A DNA stretch of 64,000 bases from Adiantum capillus-veneris (GCA_014529385.2 CM043948.1:80838760-80902759), one strand, 5' to 3'; positions 12,546-25,429 are shown, counted from the stretch's first letter. The notes: generated from the letters alone by a model not told the origin. Program-made: numbers and translations.

Positions 12546-13280
12546 TTGGTAGAAAAAGCTAATGGTGTCATTGCAGGCATCATTAGAAAGATGGTGAAAA
12601 ACAAGACAAAGTTATGGGATGACTTCTTGGATGGTGCCTTGTGGGCGTATCGAACCACATATAGGGAAGCCACGGAGTTCACACCATTTCACTTGGTCTA
12701 TGGTCAAGAGGCTTTACAACCAATTGAGCTCAACATTCCACCAATGCGACTTCATGGCAAAGCAACACAAGATAATCAAGAAGCATGGATGGATCGACTT
12801 CTTACCTTAGCTGAGCTTGAGTGGAAAAGAGAAGCAGCATACGAGTGCTACAAGAGGAAAGCCACACAGACGAAGGAAAAGCTTGACAAGAAACTGAAGG
12901 ACAAAGGCATCAATGAAGGAGATCTTGGGCTAAGGTATGACAATCGACTCGATAATCGTTTTGATGCCAAATTGGAAACTAGATGGCAGGGGCCATACAT
13001 AGTTAAGAAGGCTTTCAATTCAAGTTACTATCAACTTATGGACTTGAATGGGAAAGAGCACTCTAGGAAGGTAAATGGTTATCGCTTGAAGCCCTATTTG
13101 AGTCGCCTTCTACCAAAGGATCTACCAAAGATCTGTCAAAGGGCAGCTGTCTCATGTAAGTATTGTTACATGAAGCATGAGTGTGACTTGAGCCAAAATT
13201 CTGAGGGGCCAAACAATGAAGATCTCGTCAAGGACTCTGAAGCACTCTTTTTGGAAAAGATGCTCTATGATGGTACATGA
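12546..13280 (+). pseudogene. pol: E1 integrase C-terminal part
   Basis: An open 244-codon frame carries the end of the catalytic core (KLWDDFLDGALWAYRTTYRE, then TPFHLVYGQEAL), a basic helical region, and a GPY/F-like block, WQGPYIVKKAFNSSYYQL (about 12985-13040). The stop codon TGA lies inside the palindrome that precedes the polypurine tract. It is the C-terminal continuation of 11900-12543 after the frameshift; its first ATG is not a real start. Confidence 0.88.
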
Positions 13281-13290
13281 ATATACCATC
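13269..13290. promoter_or_regulatory. Palindrome upstream of E1 polypurine tract
   Basis: GATGGTACAT-GA-ATATACCATC can fold on itself with one mismatch. The stop codon of pol is within it. The same element, perfectly paired, is at 45175-45196 in E6. Confidence 0.6.
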
Positions 13291-13292
13291 AT

Positions 13293-13308
13293 CCTGGGGG
13301 AGGGCTAA
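13293..13308 (+). other. E1 polypurine tract
   Basis: CTGGGGGAGGGCTAA abuts the 3' LTR start TGATAGCC. Confidence 0.8.
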
Positions 13309-15704
13309 TGATAGCCGTTTTTCGGCTCTCCGTAATTGCCATAGTGAGTTAAGCCACCCTACCAAAATCATCCAAACACTGTGGCTATCCCTACCATTTC
13401 ACTATATATAGGTGTGTGTGAGTTAGGGGACTTTTTCCATATCTTCTTAAAAACCCTTAAATAGCTAGTCAATGGGCTAGTTGAGCCAAAAAAATAATAA
13501 AAATAATAAATATAAGTATATTATGGCCCATTTGTGTGTAAATATTTCATTGTATATAGGGCCTAAATAAAAGGATTTTTCATAATTATTTTGGTATTTA
13601 TTTAAATATTTCTACCTATGGTGTGTTATTTATGCTATGTACATTGACTCAACATTACCATATTTTTTCTTACCATTTTGCGTACTCTTTATTCCATATA
13701 TAAATAATTTCATGCAAGCTTCTCTTATTTTTGGTGTAGCTCCATCCCAACAAAAATCCAAAAAAACTAGTTCTATTTTATGTGTATATTTTTTCACTAT
13801 TGTGATTTTTTCCTTCCTACATCTATTCTCTATTACTCTCATAAATTAGACCACAAAAAATATTCATCTTTTTATGGTAGACTTATAATGAGAGAGATTT
13901 ATTTTGACCCCTTTATATTTTTTCCACCTATATTATTTATATTTGACATGTACATATTTTTTTTAGACCCCTCAATATTTGATTTTCTTAGTTGTACTAT
14001 TCACTTATATCATGATCTCAACAATATCTTCAATTATAGACCTACCAAATAAGGTCAAGGGTATGTGGCATGCATGCATGCACTATGGGGGGCTCACTCT
14101 TGGAGGTATTCAAAAGAATCATCCAAAGAAGGACCTCACAAGGACTTTGTGCAGTGGAAAAAACAGTCGGTTTTGCTGAATTTTTAAAGATCACATGCTC
14201 CTCGAATTTGAAAAGGTGATACAAACAAAAGTTGTAGCTCGTGAGCTGAACTTTTACCTCAAATTTTTACATATTTTTTTGAGCTACGAGTTGTGAGCTA
14301 TGATTTCATTGGTGGACCCAGTTTGCCCATGCTATGCAGCCACACTCCCTCTTCCACTTTATCATTTTCCTCTTTCACACACACTTCTCCACTCATCATC
14401 CCTACCTCTCTCACCACTCCTCTCTGCACCCTACTCACCTTCTTCTCAACCTTGAAGAATAAGAGAAACCATGGTGAACTCATGTCTCCTACACACACTT
14501 CCATTCCAAAATTGACCACCTAGTCTCATTTTTCCTCTTCCATATTACCCATATCTATAAAAAAAACCACAAAATTCAGCCTCCTCTCTTGAAAGACAGC
14601 ATCATGGTGATTGATTACTCATGTTCACTTACCTTGGCTTCCAAGGAAGGTCAAGAGTGGAGAAAAAACGTACCGTCAAAGCTAGTGGACCGTCAACAAG
14701 CGTCAAAATTGACCCTACTCAAGACACTTGGAGCATCAACATTGTAAGAAATCCATATTTTCTTACCTATTAAGAGTTTTTTCTTCCTTATTTGTATCCT
14801 ATATGGATACTTCCATTGTAAATATCCAATTCCATTTGTAAATTAATAAAAATACTAACTCTACTAATTTACTAACACTAACCTACTATGAGAAGTCCTA
14901 TCACCTCCACTTCTCTCCTCTCTCTCTTCTTCATCTATCCCCACCAACTTCTTGATAATTCCAAGTAAAAGAAATTAGATAAGTGCTGAAAATCTAACCC
15001 AACCATGGTTAGAGGAGTAACCCTAGCTCTCAAAATTGCTATAAAAGGAGGGTGTAGCTAGCACAAAAGCGGGGGAGCCATAAGCAAGAGCACATTGCTA
15101 TAGCTTGAGAATCCAAGCTCAACCTCACTAGAAGGAGCTCTTGAGTGGAAGCTCATTGTCTTATGCATATGCATGTGTTGTATTAGGGGTGATTAGCAAG
15201 GGAACTCTATGACATTGTAAGAGAGAGTGATCATTCAATTGAGAGTAGGAAATCTATCATTTTTCCTACTAGTGTAAGCCCAACATTTGCTGAATCAAGG
15301 AGGGTGGATTGTGACTGAGCTTGGATACTTTCTCTCTTCCAACGTGAAGTAATGGACAACAATGATGTGTAAGTGTCTTGGTGTTTTCTTTAAGTTCTTG
15401 ATAGCTTGTCTCTGGGTGTTGTCATCAATTTAGCCATAAATCCCACATACTGTAAGAGGGCAACAGGGTGGAGAGGACTCCCCTGGCCTTAAGACAGTGA
15501 TTGGGGTGGCTTTTCTTGTGATGTGTTGTGGTGTAATTTACTCAAGCTATGTTGAACAAATACTAATCTCACTTTGATTGGTCATGACAGATTTGTAAGA
15601 AGGTATTAATGCAACAAGCACCCTCTCCCCCCTTCTTTCTCTTTCTCACATATATAATTGTGTTTGGTTGATCACGGTCGATACATTTCAAAGTAGCCCG
15701 AGCA

Positions 15705-15762
<58 letters not shown>

Positions 15763-15935
15763 ACGCGTCCTAATTCGCATCCAAAACTAGGTGGTGTCCC
15801 AAATTTGTGAAGGTTTAGGTTGTGGGTTTGTGTGTGTGTTTGTTGTTTTTCCAACCCCAACCCAATTGAGCAGCACGGGAGCTTAGAAGGGTGCTTAGAG
15901 GCCACTCTTCTTGTTGCCCGCCCCGGACCGCCTCA
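13309..15935 (+). repeat. E1 3' LTR, complete (2627 bp)
   Basis: TGATAGCC...CGCCTCA. It contains a TATA box at 15039-15048 and a (CT)n tract at about 15708-15756 that is longer than in the 5' LTR. Its first ~90 bp and last ~200 bp match the short E6 LTRs; the middle ~2.3 kb is absent from E6. Confidence 0.94.
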
Positions 15936-17506
15936 ATATATATGCACATATGCTATCTAAATAACACTTAAGAGAATATTATTTACGTTTTGGTAACCTA
16001 CACTTAGGATATCGTGTTAAATTGCAAAACAATGTAAACTGAAAATATTCATTATTTGCGTGAGCAAGAGTAGCTATTAAAACGAGCATTTTTTTATTCT
16101 TTTTTGGATATCAATGAGTCATTCATAGATCTTAAACAAAACCACTATTGAAGCATTTATAATCTCATTTACATACTAGTTTGGTACCACATTTATGTTT
16201 TTGCATGACAAAAGTTCAAAATGCAGCTCGATTTATAAGACGCATGCCATATTGTATCCCAAGAAAATATGTATTACATCACTTTAGAATATGGTTTTTC
16301 ACTAAAACAACATCATCTCTTTGACGTGAGCTTTGAGAGACCAAAATTTGCCTCCCCATTATCATTTTCTAAAATGTTCATTTCTTCTTATTATTTATAG
16401 TAGGCAAAAAAATTAAGCTTTTGAGGGTAATTTTCCCCTTTCTAATTGTCATTATCTATTAAAAGCTTATTTTCTTTCTGATCTGAAATTTTTAAGGAAA
16501 TAGCTCAAAATATTAATGAAATTTACAAAAATCTTTTCATGAATCTCTTTACAAAGTATTCAATTTAACATAAAATTGTTTTTGCAATTTGCGGATTACA
16601 ATGCATTATCAAGTACAAGAGCCCAATGGCTTAGCATATGAGTTCTTTGCATAAGTTTTCCATACAAGGGAAGTATAGCTATCAAGTCTCCCATGTCACG
16701 ACAATGAAAGGGTACTCCCTTTCTATTGTTGTTGCTCTGCCATATTGGCCCCTTCATCTTGCCTTTCATTTGGAGACACTCTTCTTTTGATGTAAATGTG
16801 GGCATCTTCAATTGATTCTTGGTTTTTGAGGCTTGGTTCCACACTTGGATGCCCATCTTGCTTTGGTTGGTTCTTGGTCTGTCATCTCTTCTTAGGCTAC
16901 TTGAACTCTCAAGTGGTCTGAAGGTTCCACTAGGTATGACTTTCTTGGTCGCCATCGTGGGAAGAATAAACTGGTATGGGATAATTTTATTAGTTGAGGG
17001 GCATGCTAGGGAGGAATCTAATCAATTAGTATGGTGGTCAAGTCCATTGGATCCTCCCACATTGGTGTCTCTCTTGTGTCGCTCCCTGTTAGTCTATCTA
17101 CCAAGGCCACATAGTGTTCAACATCCAGAGGCTCCATCATGGTGGGGAATAAGGCATGATAAAATATAGGGAGTGCATTACGTTCAAGGGAAATGGCATA
17201 GAGTAGGGGAGAATATTTGGCCATTGCTATAGCACTTGTTGTATAGCCCCAACTCTTGTTTGTCTATGGTCTACCATTGATCTAGCTACTAGAGTAAAGT
17301 CAACATGTAGTTGGCTAGCCCAGTAGGTCGTCGGGGATTGGCAAATCTTGAACTTGTTGATTTAGTGATCCCCTGAGGTTTTGTGATTCATTCATGATTG
17401 GTTGTACTTCCTTTCTGCAATCCTTTATGCATTGGGGGATGGGAATGGAGCGAGCTTTCCGACTAAGCTCACGGGCGAGCTTTTTCAAAGACTTTCACTA
17501 AAGTGG
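15936..17506. other. Unassigned spacer between E1 and unit A
   Basis: AT-rich sequence. A minus-strand frame (about 16596-17224, in two pieces) is open but shows no known motif, and it lies outside the part shared with unit B. No repeat partner was seen elsewhere in the window. Confidence 0.5.
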
Positions 17507-17799
17507 TGTTTGAAGTGAAAAAGATTTCCACGTCGGTTGGAGAGAGCTTTTCAAAGGGAGATTTTCTTGCCACTTTTTATTCAAATAGAACCTTCAAACC
17601 AATATGTATAAATTAAAAAAATATGCTTTGGATTCTATCCACAAGGTTCAACATGATGCCCTCTATTTTGAGCATAGTAGAGTTTCTTTATACGACACCA
17701 ATTAATTACAAAATAGGATCAATTACAATTCAGGCAATATAATTACATGACTAGACCAAGAGATTTGAGGGATATAACTCAATTTCACTCCTTGTTTAT

Positions 17800-20750
17800 G
17801 CCGTACGATGACAGTTGAACACATGAAGCAAGTCCTCATTTGTTAGCTTGCTCTGATGGATAAACATATCGTGGTCTATATCTAAGCCAAAGTAGCGAAG
17901 GAAGATGAAGTAAATAAGCTTGCGTGCCATATATACACTTTGCTTTGTGCCACTCCTTCTGCAAAGTCTCCACATGTACACATCAAGCTACTTGCATATG
18001 AACTTCATACATCTCACCCGAGACTTGTGAAGAATATGTTTCCACACTGAATTTCTTATGCATATTTGTCTTTACCACAGTGTGAAGCACAATCTCAGCT
18101 TCCATGGTGACTGCCGATTCCATTCTCTTGGAGGCTTGAATTGATACTCCTGGGCAATAACGCACATTGTTTTTTTCCTTAACTGCAACCTTCTTTACTG
18201 TGTAGCCTCCTAACTCCAATTCTTGCAACTCTAAAGCAGTCATATTTGTTCCCTTTACCACTCACTATATATTGGGACTCTAGCAGGGCATTGAGTGATT
18301 GTGTTATAGATCTACCATGTGTGATCCATACTATCATTGCAGAACCACATGAATTGCGCCTTAGAATCGCTACCATGAGAATTGTCAGCCCCTTTTTCCC
18401 AAATTTGAATACCCCAAAAGGATGGTGCAAGAGCACCTGCACCCATGTTCTTTATATTCTTCTTACATTTACCGAGTCTAGATTCCAACCACCCTTGACA
18501 TTGAACCCTACTTCCTTTTGGTATACGGCGCATTGCCCACATTGTCTTATGAGTGCCTATCTCCTGAACCACCAACCCACCCTTATGTTCATTGCCTACG
18601 TGACCAGCCCCTCTAGCAGTTGCTTGAAGACCTTTATGATTTTGCAGGATGTTTGTGTGTGATACTCAGGTTGATGTGAAGCATTTTCCTCCTCACAACT
18701 CACATTCCTGACGTGTGTCTGCTTTCTAGCTACCGTAATATTATCCCCCACCACTGTTGGTTGTTGATAGAGGGGCGTACCTCCGAGCTTATACTCAATC
18801 TCTCTTGCAATAGTAGCTAGGCCATGTGCTCAGCCTTGTTGTGCCCGAAATCGAGTTTTTTAGCAAAAGGTCCGCCCCATGATATCTACCCTCCACAAAA
18901 CCAAGCATCTTTACACTTTGAAGCAAAGTGTTTGACAGATTAGACACGTATGCATTGTACAAGCTCAACATTTCTTTGTTTCCCTTGCTAGCAAGCCAAC
19001 TAGCGTGCTTTGTTTTGACAACGTTTGTAGTAGGAATGTATGACAAATCATCCACTTCTTGCAACACATTTGTATTAAGAGATAGTATATCAACCCCAAA
19101 AAAAACCTTCCCACAAATGTTGATAGGTGATGTTTACCCCAACAAAGTGTTTTATCTAGCAAGGGTACCGTACATGCCACCAACTTAGCCAATAGTACAT
19201 TTGCAACAAGTTACAGTCATACGCTTTTCCATAAGCCCACCAAGCTGGTATATTTTTGTACAAGCAGGTTGCCTCTTCCTTGCTCCTTGTGCAGCGCCAC
19301 AATTCACACATATGCTTGTGCTCATCTTGGAAATTCTTATCACATATTGCGTGGTGTGAATGTGCAAGCTCTACTCCCAATGAAACAAGCACGGACGGTC
19401 GCTTCCTTCCTTAACATTGTTAGGGGCCTCTATTGAACAGAGTTCAAATAGCTTTCCAATTTGCTCCAGCCTCATCTGCCATGAATCCTTTGAAATCAGC
19501 TGGATAGTGGCCGTTGTCCAACAACACCACATTCATTACTCATTCATCATTTCCTAGAACAAAATTTTTGCCTGCAGGTCTAAGTCTTTCATCTCTCAGA
19601 CGGGTTTTGTTCACATCTCTTGAATCCTGCATAGATAAATGATTAATCAATGCCACTAAGGAACGAAGCGGGGATTTGTAGTATGTTTGCATAGGGCTTA
19701 TGTAGGATTGTAGAGATGTGCCACCATTGTTGTCCACCCCACCACTCTTCGCATGTGATGGAAGAAAACCTAGCTCCTTCACAAGTCCCCATTCGTGTCT
19801 TGTCGTATTCTATTTACCAGCTTGATTCCAACCCCAAGTCCATTGATCAACATTTTGAATACGTGACATCTTTTGATAGGGTGGGAGTATGGTCTGTGTA
19901 TTGTCCTAAATTTGGAAAGAGTATGCCGTGGAAAAACTTATACCCACAATTGCTCTTTAGCCATAGCAATTGAGACTCCAATTCACATAGTAGCGGCTTC
20001 TCTCATTAGGTGTTTAAACCTGGTAATAATAGTAGATATGGGGATGTCAAACAAAACACTGCGAAACATGTTCGGAGTTGACATGATGAATGTCACCTCT
20101 ATGTATGGATCAATGGCCGCATCTCCTCTACTATTGAGAAGCTCATTGCTATTCAATAGTTCCTCATTTTCTCGAGAAAATGCTCCCATTACTATTTACT
20201 TTGTGAGATTCAATTGCAAATGCCTAGGTCTAGTCGTCCGTGATTCGGACAACACACGAGACACAAGTTCTCTCATCCACTATACTGCCGATCGCAAAAC
20301 TCCCTTTGCGATAGGGTAGTCATGGTTTCCAATGTGGATGAAAAAGCAGGTCCAGTTGTTCTGAGCGAGCAAGTAGTAGATAGTACAAGAACACTCTCTA
20401 TGGAGAAATGGACTTTGACCACAGTGAAAGCACCTTAGAGTTTTGTTTTATGAGCTCAACATACCAACCACCAAAATTAATGTCATCAACTTCCCTATCC
20501 AAGAAGTATTCTTTGGCCATCCGTTTATCACTCTGATTGAGCATGAACCATGTTTGAAGATAAGATGTCGGCCACGTTTATCTCTCCTGGTTATAGCCGG
20601 GTACTTCATTCTAGATTGAGCAGGCTTAACCCAAAAATGGCTGTCATACTTTTCATCCATCCCCAATAGGTACGGGTATGGACAAAGTATAGAATGGCAT
20701 TTTGTACGGCCAGCTAGCAAAAGTCAAAATTTGGGGCAAATTATAACGGG
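17800..20750 (-). pseudogene. ORF-L (unit A): unknown protein, frame-broken
   Basis: I do not recognise this gene. Read leftward, coding-like blocks lie in shifting frames: LDREVDDIN (about 20500), an acidic LLNSNE block (about 20150), MADEAGANWKAIELCS (about 19435-19485), FHWE-SLHIHTTQYV (about 19340-19390), a W-rich WWAYGK...WLSWWH block (about 19200-19260), and Cys-containing C-terminal blocks with APSFWGI and MWFCNDSMDHTW (about 18310-18450). The same blocks recur in unit B, which supports a once-functional protein of several hundred residues. The DEA-NW / FHW-SL-HT / WW-WL-WH succession vaguely recalls large plant transposase-like proteins, but I do not assign it. It is divergent from the hAT gene, ~200 bp away. 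Confidence 0.55.
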
Positions 20751-20955
20751 TTGGGTTTTTTGGCCACGCGAACATAATTGACTCTCTATTTACTATTTGC
20801 AGCTCTCTGTAAGGTGTATGCAAGCACTACAGGGACTTAGGGAGTGTGAGAGTTGATGACAAGCGCATCCTGTCGAGTCTCGGGTCTCGCCCTCTCTTGC
20901 TCACCTTGGTCCTCCAACTTCTCCCGCACCCACGAGCCCTAAACCATTGCGTGGC
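20751..20955. promoter_or_regulatory. Divergent spacer between ORF-L and hAT (unit A)
   Basis: About 200 bp separate the oppositely oriented coding regions; the equivalent in unit B is about 48218-48428. It would have to hold both promoters. I see no clear TATA box. Confidence 0.35.
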
Positions 20956-23882
20956 ATGACTCTTTCTTGCAAGAGCCAAGACACTGAATAGAAGGGCTGA
21001 ACCAAGCTTCCCAAGTGGCAACATGTACAGTAAGTGAAGGGCCTCCCAAAAGGAAAATGGACTTGCAAATGTAATTTTTGTCGGCATTCATGGGACATTG
21101 GTCCTTTGCGTATCCGTTCGCATATACAAGGCACTGTTGGCCATGGTGTGGGAGGCCCATGTGATGAGGCCCCAGCCAATGTTGTAGAGATTTTTAGAAG
21201 ATTGCATGCAGATGCAAGGCAAGAGGGAGAAGACAGAGTTGCTTTTGTAAATGCATTGGTCAATGATTTGAAAGGAGATGCCTCTCAAGCTCAAGGAGGT
21301 GCTTCAATGAGTACACATGCTAGGGGAAGGAATAATGTAAGTGGCTCTTCCAAGTCCAATATGGGGTCCTCAAGAAAGAAGAGGAAGGTTGTGCAAGGGG
21401 GTTTGGCCCGGGGGATTCACCATGGAAAACTTACTGCACCACGTAAGTGCTGGGGAGGGGGTTTTTTTTACAAGTTACATAAGCGTATAAGTTAGGGGCA
21501 GGCCCCCAATAATTTATCTCCCAAGCTTAAAAATAAGGGAGGGGGTATCATGTTTATGGGGTCATGGGGAGGGGGGGGAGGGGAGAGGTGAGAAAAGGGG
21601 AAAATGAGAGGAATTTTTTGTGTTTCAAAATCATGGCTTCCCAAAAGAGTATGCTCTCAAATTTTGTGAGTCAATAGCTACAAAGATACATGTAAGAACT
21701 AACATTGCTTTGTATCAATTGCTTGTTCTGTGAGTATAGTTCATTTGTTGAGGGATAAAAGCTATAAGATTTTTTATAGATGCAAGTTTACACGGAGAAC
21801 CTAACACAAATTTATAACCATGTTTTTTGAGTAATTTAGAGGGGTCAAAATTGGATCAACAGAAGTGGTTTCTTGATACATTGCCAGTCACTATGCTACA
21901 CGCTCTTTGAATAGTTTTACTCAGTTAAATAATGTGAGACCTAAATTTTATATGTAAGATAGGGGTATGATAGTTTTTAGCATTAATTATCGTATAAGCG
22001 TAAAAAGAGGGGTCATATTCCCTAATATGAGTCGTATATAGGGGTTTTATCAAAGTTATCCGCTCGCAGGTGGCGTCCCATTTTGTATATATGGTGAATC
22101 CCCGGGGGGGTTTGGCAAGTGCATTTGGCTTGCAAGCAAGGAAGCAAGCAGACCAAGCCTTGCACATGTTTTGTTATGCTGAGGATGTTCCTCCATGGAA
22201 AGTAAGGAGCCCTTACTTTTTGCATATGGTGAAAGGGATTGAAGAAGCAGGTCCTTCGTATGTTCCACCCTCTTAACATGCTTTGCACACCACAAAATTG
22301 AATGAGGAGATCGAATGCGTAAAGATTGAGATAATGGGTGTGTGCGAGAAATGGAAAAGACATGGACGCTCTATTGTGTGTGATGGATGGTCTGACACTA
22401 GGCGCAGGCCTATCATTAACTTTCTTGCATGCTTTATTCATGGGTCAGTGTTTTTGAAAGATGGAGACACATCTGGGGAAACAAAGACATTGGAATTCAT
22501 TGTTGAGCATCCCAAGCAGATTATTAGAGAGGTTGTCCCTAAAAATGTTGTACAGGTATGCATGGACAGTGCAACCAATTGTGTTGGTGCTAGAGAGATG
22601 ATTGAAAGGGAGTAGAAACACTTTTTTTTTACCACATGAGCCTGCCATTGCTTGGACCTTTGTTTGAGGACATTGGCAAGATTGCTTGGGTTGCAAAAGT
22701 GCTTGAAGATGCAACAAAGATTGTCACATTTGTGACAGGAAAGTCTATTGTGTTGGAATTGTTTCAGCAACTTAGCAAGAAGGACTTGGTGAAGCCATCA
22801 ACCACTCGATTTGCGTACTACTTTATTATGTTGGCCAATTTTGTGGATGAGAGATGCATGCAAGGTATGCGCAAGCTTATCATTGATAAAAAAATTGTGG
22901 AGATGAAGAGATCCAAGACGGAAAGGCTATCGACGAGGTCTCAAACATTCTGCTTAATGCATCCTTTTGGCAAGAGGCATGGCTGATTTTGAAAATCTTT
23001 GCTCCCATTTTGAAAATTCTCCGTTTGAGTGATAGGGAAGGAGCCACCATGGGGCTTATGTACGAGCTTACAGATCGCATGGTAGAGCAAATTGAAAACA
23101 TGCAAGGCATGGATGATGCAAAAATGAGAGAGATTAGGGATCTATGCATTGAAAGATGGAATATGTTGCACACACTCTTACATGTTGTTGGATACATGTT
23201 GCATCCTATATGGCAAGAAAGAGGGCAAGAAAGTGATGGCGAGGTGCATGAAGGATGGATGACATTCTTGGACAGGTACACCAAGGGCAATTTGACCTTG
23301 CAAGGCACCCAAATTGATGAGTTTGACATTTATAAAGCTGAAAGCAAGTTATTTGCTCATCCAATTGCAAAAGATCAAAATAGGATGCAGGAGGGAGTGA
23401 AATGGTGGGAAACTTTTGGGGCTTGCACACCCGCTTTGCAAGCTCTTGCTTTGAGGGTGCCTTCTCAAGGGACATGTGCCTCTCCATGTGAGAGAAATTG
23501 GAGCACCTTCTCTCTCATTCATACCAAGAGAAGAAATAGGCTACACCCATCTGATACAGATAAGCTTGTGTACATACACACAAACTTGACGCTCATATCC
23601 AAAATCAAAGAGCACGGCTATGAGAGAATGGAGGTCACATTGGAAATGCTCAATAAGAAAAAATATGAGGACCGCTTACTTGCCTTGCAAAAGATTCAGG
23701 AGGCCAATGTAGAGAGTACAATAGATGCGATAGAGCCTATTTCCATTGGCACTAGTCATATTGGGACATCATGCTCAATTGGTGGTGATGAGGATGAGGA
23801 TGAGGATGAGGACGAGGACGAGGACGAGGACAAGGATGATGGTGGTGATGACGATCAGGATGTGAGCTATGGTGAGAGTTAG
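20956..23882 (+). pseudogene. hAT-family transposase (unit A), interrupted
   Basis: The domain order is typical of plant hAT transposases. A BED-type zinc finger (CNFCRHSWDIGP, then H-rich block, about 21070-21150) is followed by a DUF659 core with CDGWSD (about 22380) and VCMDSATNCVGA (about 22557-22590). The C-terminal hAT dimerisation block with SPCERNWSTFS is at about 23485. A Glu/Asp-rich tail (about 23786-23870) ends the protein. Defects are early stops near 20996 and 21012, a 700-bp insertion (21408-22107), a TAA at about 22274 and a TAG at about 22613 (unit B has a sense codon at both of the latter), and a frame change near 22985. The protein would bind and cut element ends. The C-terminal 297 codons from 22989 remain open. 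Confidence 0.88.
21408..22107. mobile_element. 700-bp MITE-like insertion in the hAT gene
   Basis: Unit B lacks this segment and shows the empty site (GGGTTTGGC once, about 48894-48902). In unit A, GGGTTTGGC occurs on both sides (21399-21407 and 22108-22116), a 9-bp duplication. The ends are inverted: CCGGGGGATTCACCAT on the left and the complement of CCCCGGGGATTCACCAT on the right. The interior has no coding capacity. A 9-bp duplication suggests a Mutator-like non-autonomous element, but G-runs at the junction make the exact size (8-9 bp) uncertain. Confidence 0.82.
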
Positions 23883-24403
23883 ATCTCATTGCACCTGCCC
23901 CCCTCCTTAGGGTGTTGGACCTTTACTTATGGTGTTCATTGTTGATTCTATAGTTTAGATTCTAGCCTCTAGTCTCTACTTTATGTTTTGGATTCAGCAG
24001 ACTACACTCCTAAATGTTTTTTGGATTGCTTCTACAGTCCTAACTCCTTTTTATTTGAAGGTTACTTCATTACTTTGAGGTTCCATCTCTCCACTTTTTG
24101 TTCTTTTTCTACACGCTTGATTGACACGTGGCCATTGATTGACTGGTGTGTCCACTGTACGGTGTGCAGATTGAGCAACAAGCTAGTCTCTAAATTCTAA
24201 TTTCTAAAGTTTCTATGGTTTTGTGTGTGTGTGTATAAATTTTTAAACATGGTGGTGTAATATGTAGGCTTTTAAGCATCCTATGTACTAGGCTATCTGA
24301 TGTGTGGAATTTTGGGTAGTCTGATTCGTACTTATTTGGTTCTTCCGTACCCGTGTGCATCCGACGTGTGGTTGACGTATGGAAAAACTATGGTCTACAC
24401 TGT

Positions 24404-24713
24404 GGAGATCCTTTCAGAAGAGGAAAGTCCAGACCAATCTGTCTGCATCATCTTGCCTATATCTCCTACCTCTACTCCTTCGGTATCAACCAAAATAGAA
24501 TCCGTGTCAACAGCGCCACCAAACCGCGACTCGGTGTGGCTTTCAATGTGAATGAGCTGGAGATCCTTTCAGAAGAGGAAAGGCCAGACCAATCTGTCTG
24601 CATCATCTTGCCTATATCTCCTACCTCTAATCCTTCGGTATCAACCAAAATAGAATCCGTGTCAACAGCGCCACCAAACCGCGACTCGGTGTGGCTTTCA
24701 ATGTGAATGAGCT
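24404..24713. repeat. 155-bp tandem duplication (unit A only)
   Basis: GGAGATCCTTTCAGAAGAGG starts two almost identical units (24404-24558, 24559-24713). Unit B has one unit (about 50500-50655), so the duplication is later than the split of the copies. Confidence 0.9.
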
Positions 24714-25197
24714 CGGAGTGGTGAGCTAGGAGTGGGCTACTGCCAAGGTCGGGGGATGAGTTTGTTGTAAGGTTACCGAGGTGAGTGTAAGCAATTTGAA
24801 TGTAGCAATCCGAATGATCATGAGTGTAGAAGAGCAACGGAACTACCATCTAAGCCAAGCTCCGGGAGACTCCGGATGTAGTCGTGGGATGCTTGATCTC
24901 CCGCATCTTGTGGGTAAATTCTCCAAGAGAGTCCAAAGCACTAAAGTCCCACTCCAATCTGTAGATCCAAGCAATAACCCTGTTCAAGAAGAGATCCAAG
25001 ATCCTCTCCCTAAGTCCATGTAGATGCTCATGTGTAAGCAAGTGATCTAACGTATCGAGGTCAAGTGGTAAGTGTCTATCCACCCAAGATGGTGGTGTCC
25101 TGTCTAGGAATGTCAGAAGCGGTAAGTGTCTGTCCACCCAAGATGGCGGTGTCCTCTCTAGGAATGTAAGAATCCCATATGCCATGAGCATGGCCAT
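24472..25197 (-). pseudogene. ORF-R (unit A): unknown minus-strand frame
   Basis: I do not recognise this gene. From 25197 leftward the frame encodes two copies of a ~19-residue repeat (LTFLERTPPSWVDRHLPL and LTFLDRTPPSWVDRHLPL), then a helical stretch DTLDHLLTHEHLHGLRERI and WDFSALDSLGEFTHKM, a stop at about 24851, and a further open frame to 24472. Unit B keeps parallel text at about 50700-51160, with the stop replaced by sense (SRSMPRMVV). It converges with the hAT gene. It could be a gag-like or host-derived fragment; I have no evidence for either. Confidence 0.35.
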
Positions 25198-25429
25198 ATC
25201 TCATGTAAACTCCTCTGATGAGTGCATAGGCGTGTCTGTAGCAAATTACAAGTCACCACCCCCTATGGAGTGTGCAACCACCAAATGATGACTGGAATGA
25301 ATGGATCTCCCAAGGATCATATGCTTGTGGATGATCAAGCTGATGTTGAAGATACTGTGTACTGCAGAAGTCACCGAGAGACCGCATGGACCACCATCGG
25401 ATGGTGTCCTGGCAGGAGGTAACTTCATC

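Noticed and set aside
16596-17224. Two minus-strand frames as an extension of ORF-L
   Set aside because: They lie outside the segment shared with unit B, are not in one frame, and have no motif.
18246-18662. 138-codon plus-strand frame (also 32860-33249)
   Set aside because: Antisense to the better-supported ORF-L blocks; its conservation is explained by them.
17800-20750. Calling ORF-L a MULE-type transposase
   Set aside because: The HW-SL-HT and WW-WH spacing is suggestive, but I see no convincing DDE triad or SWIM finger.
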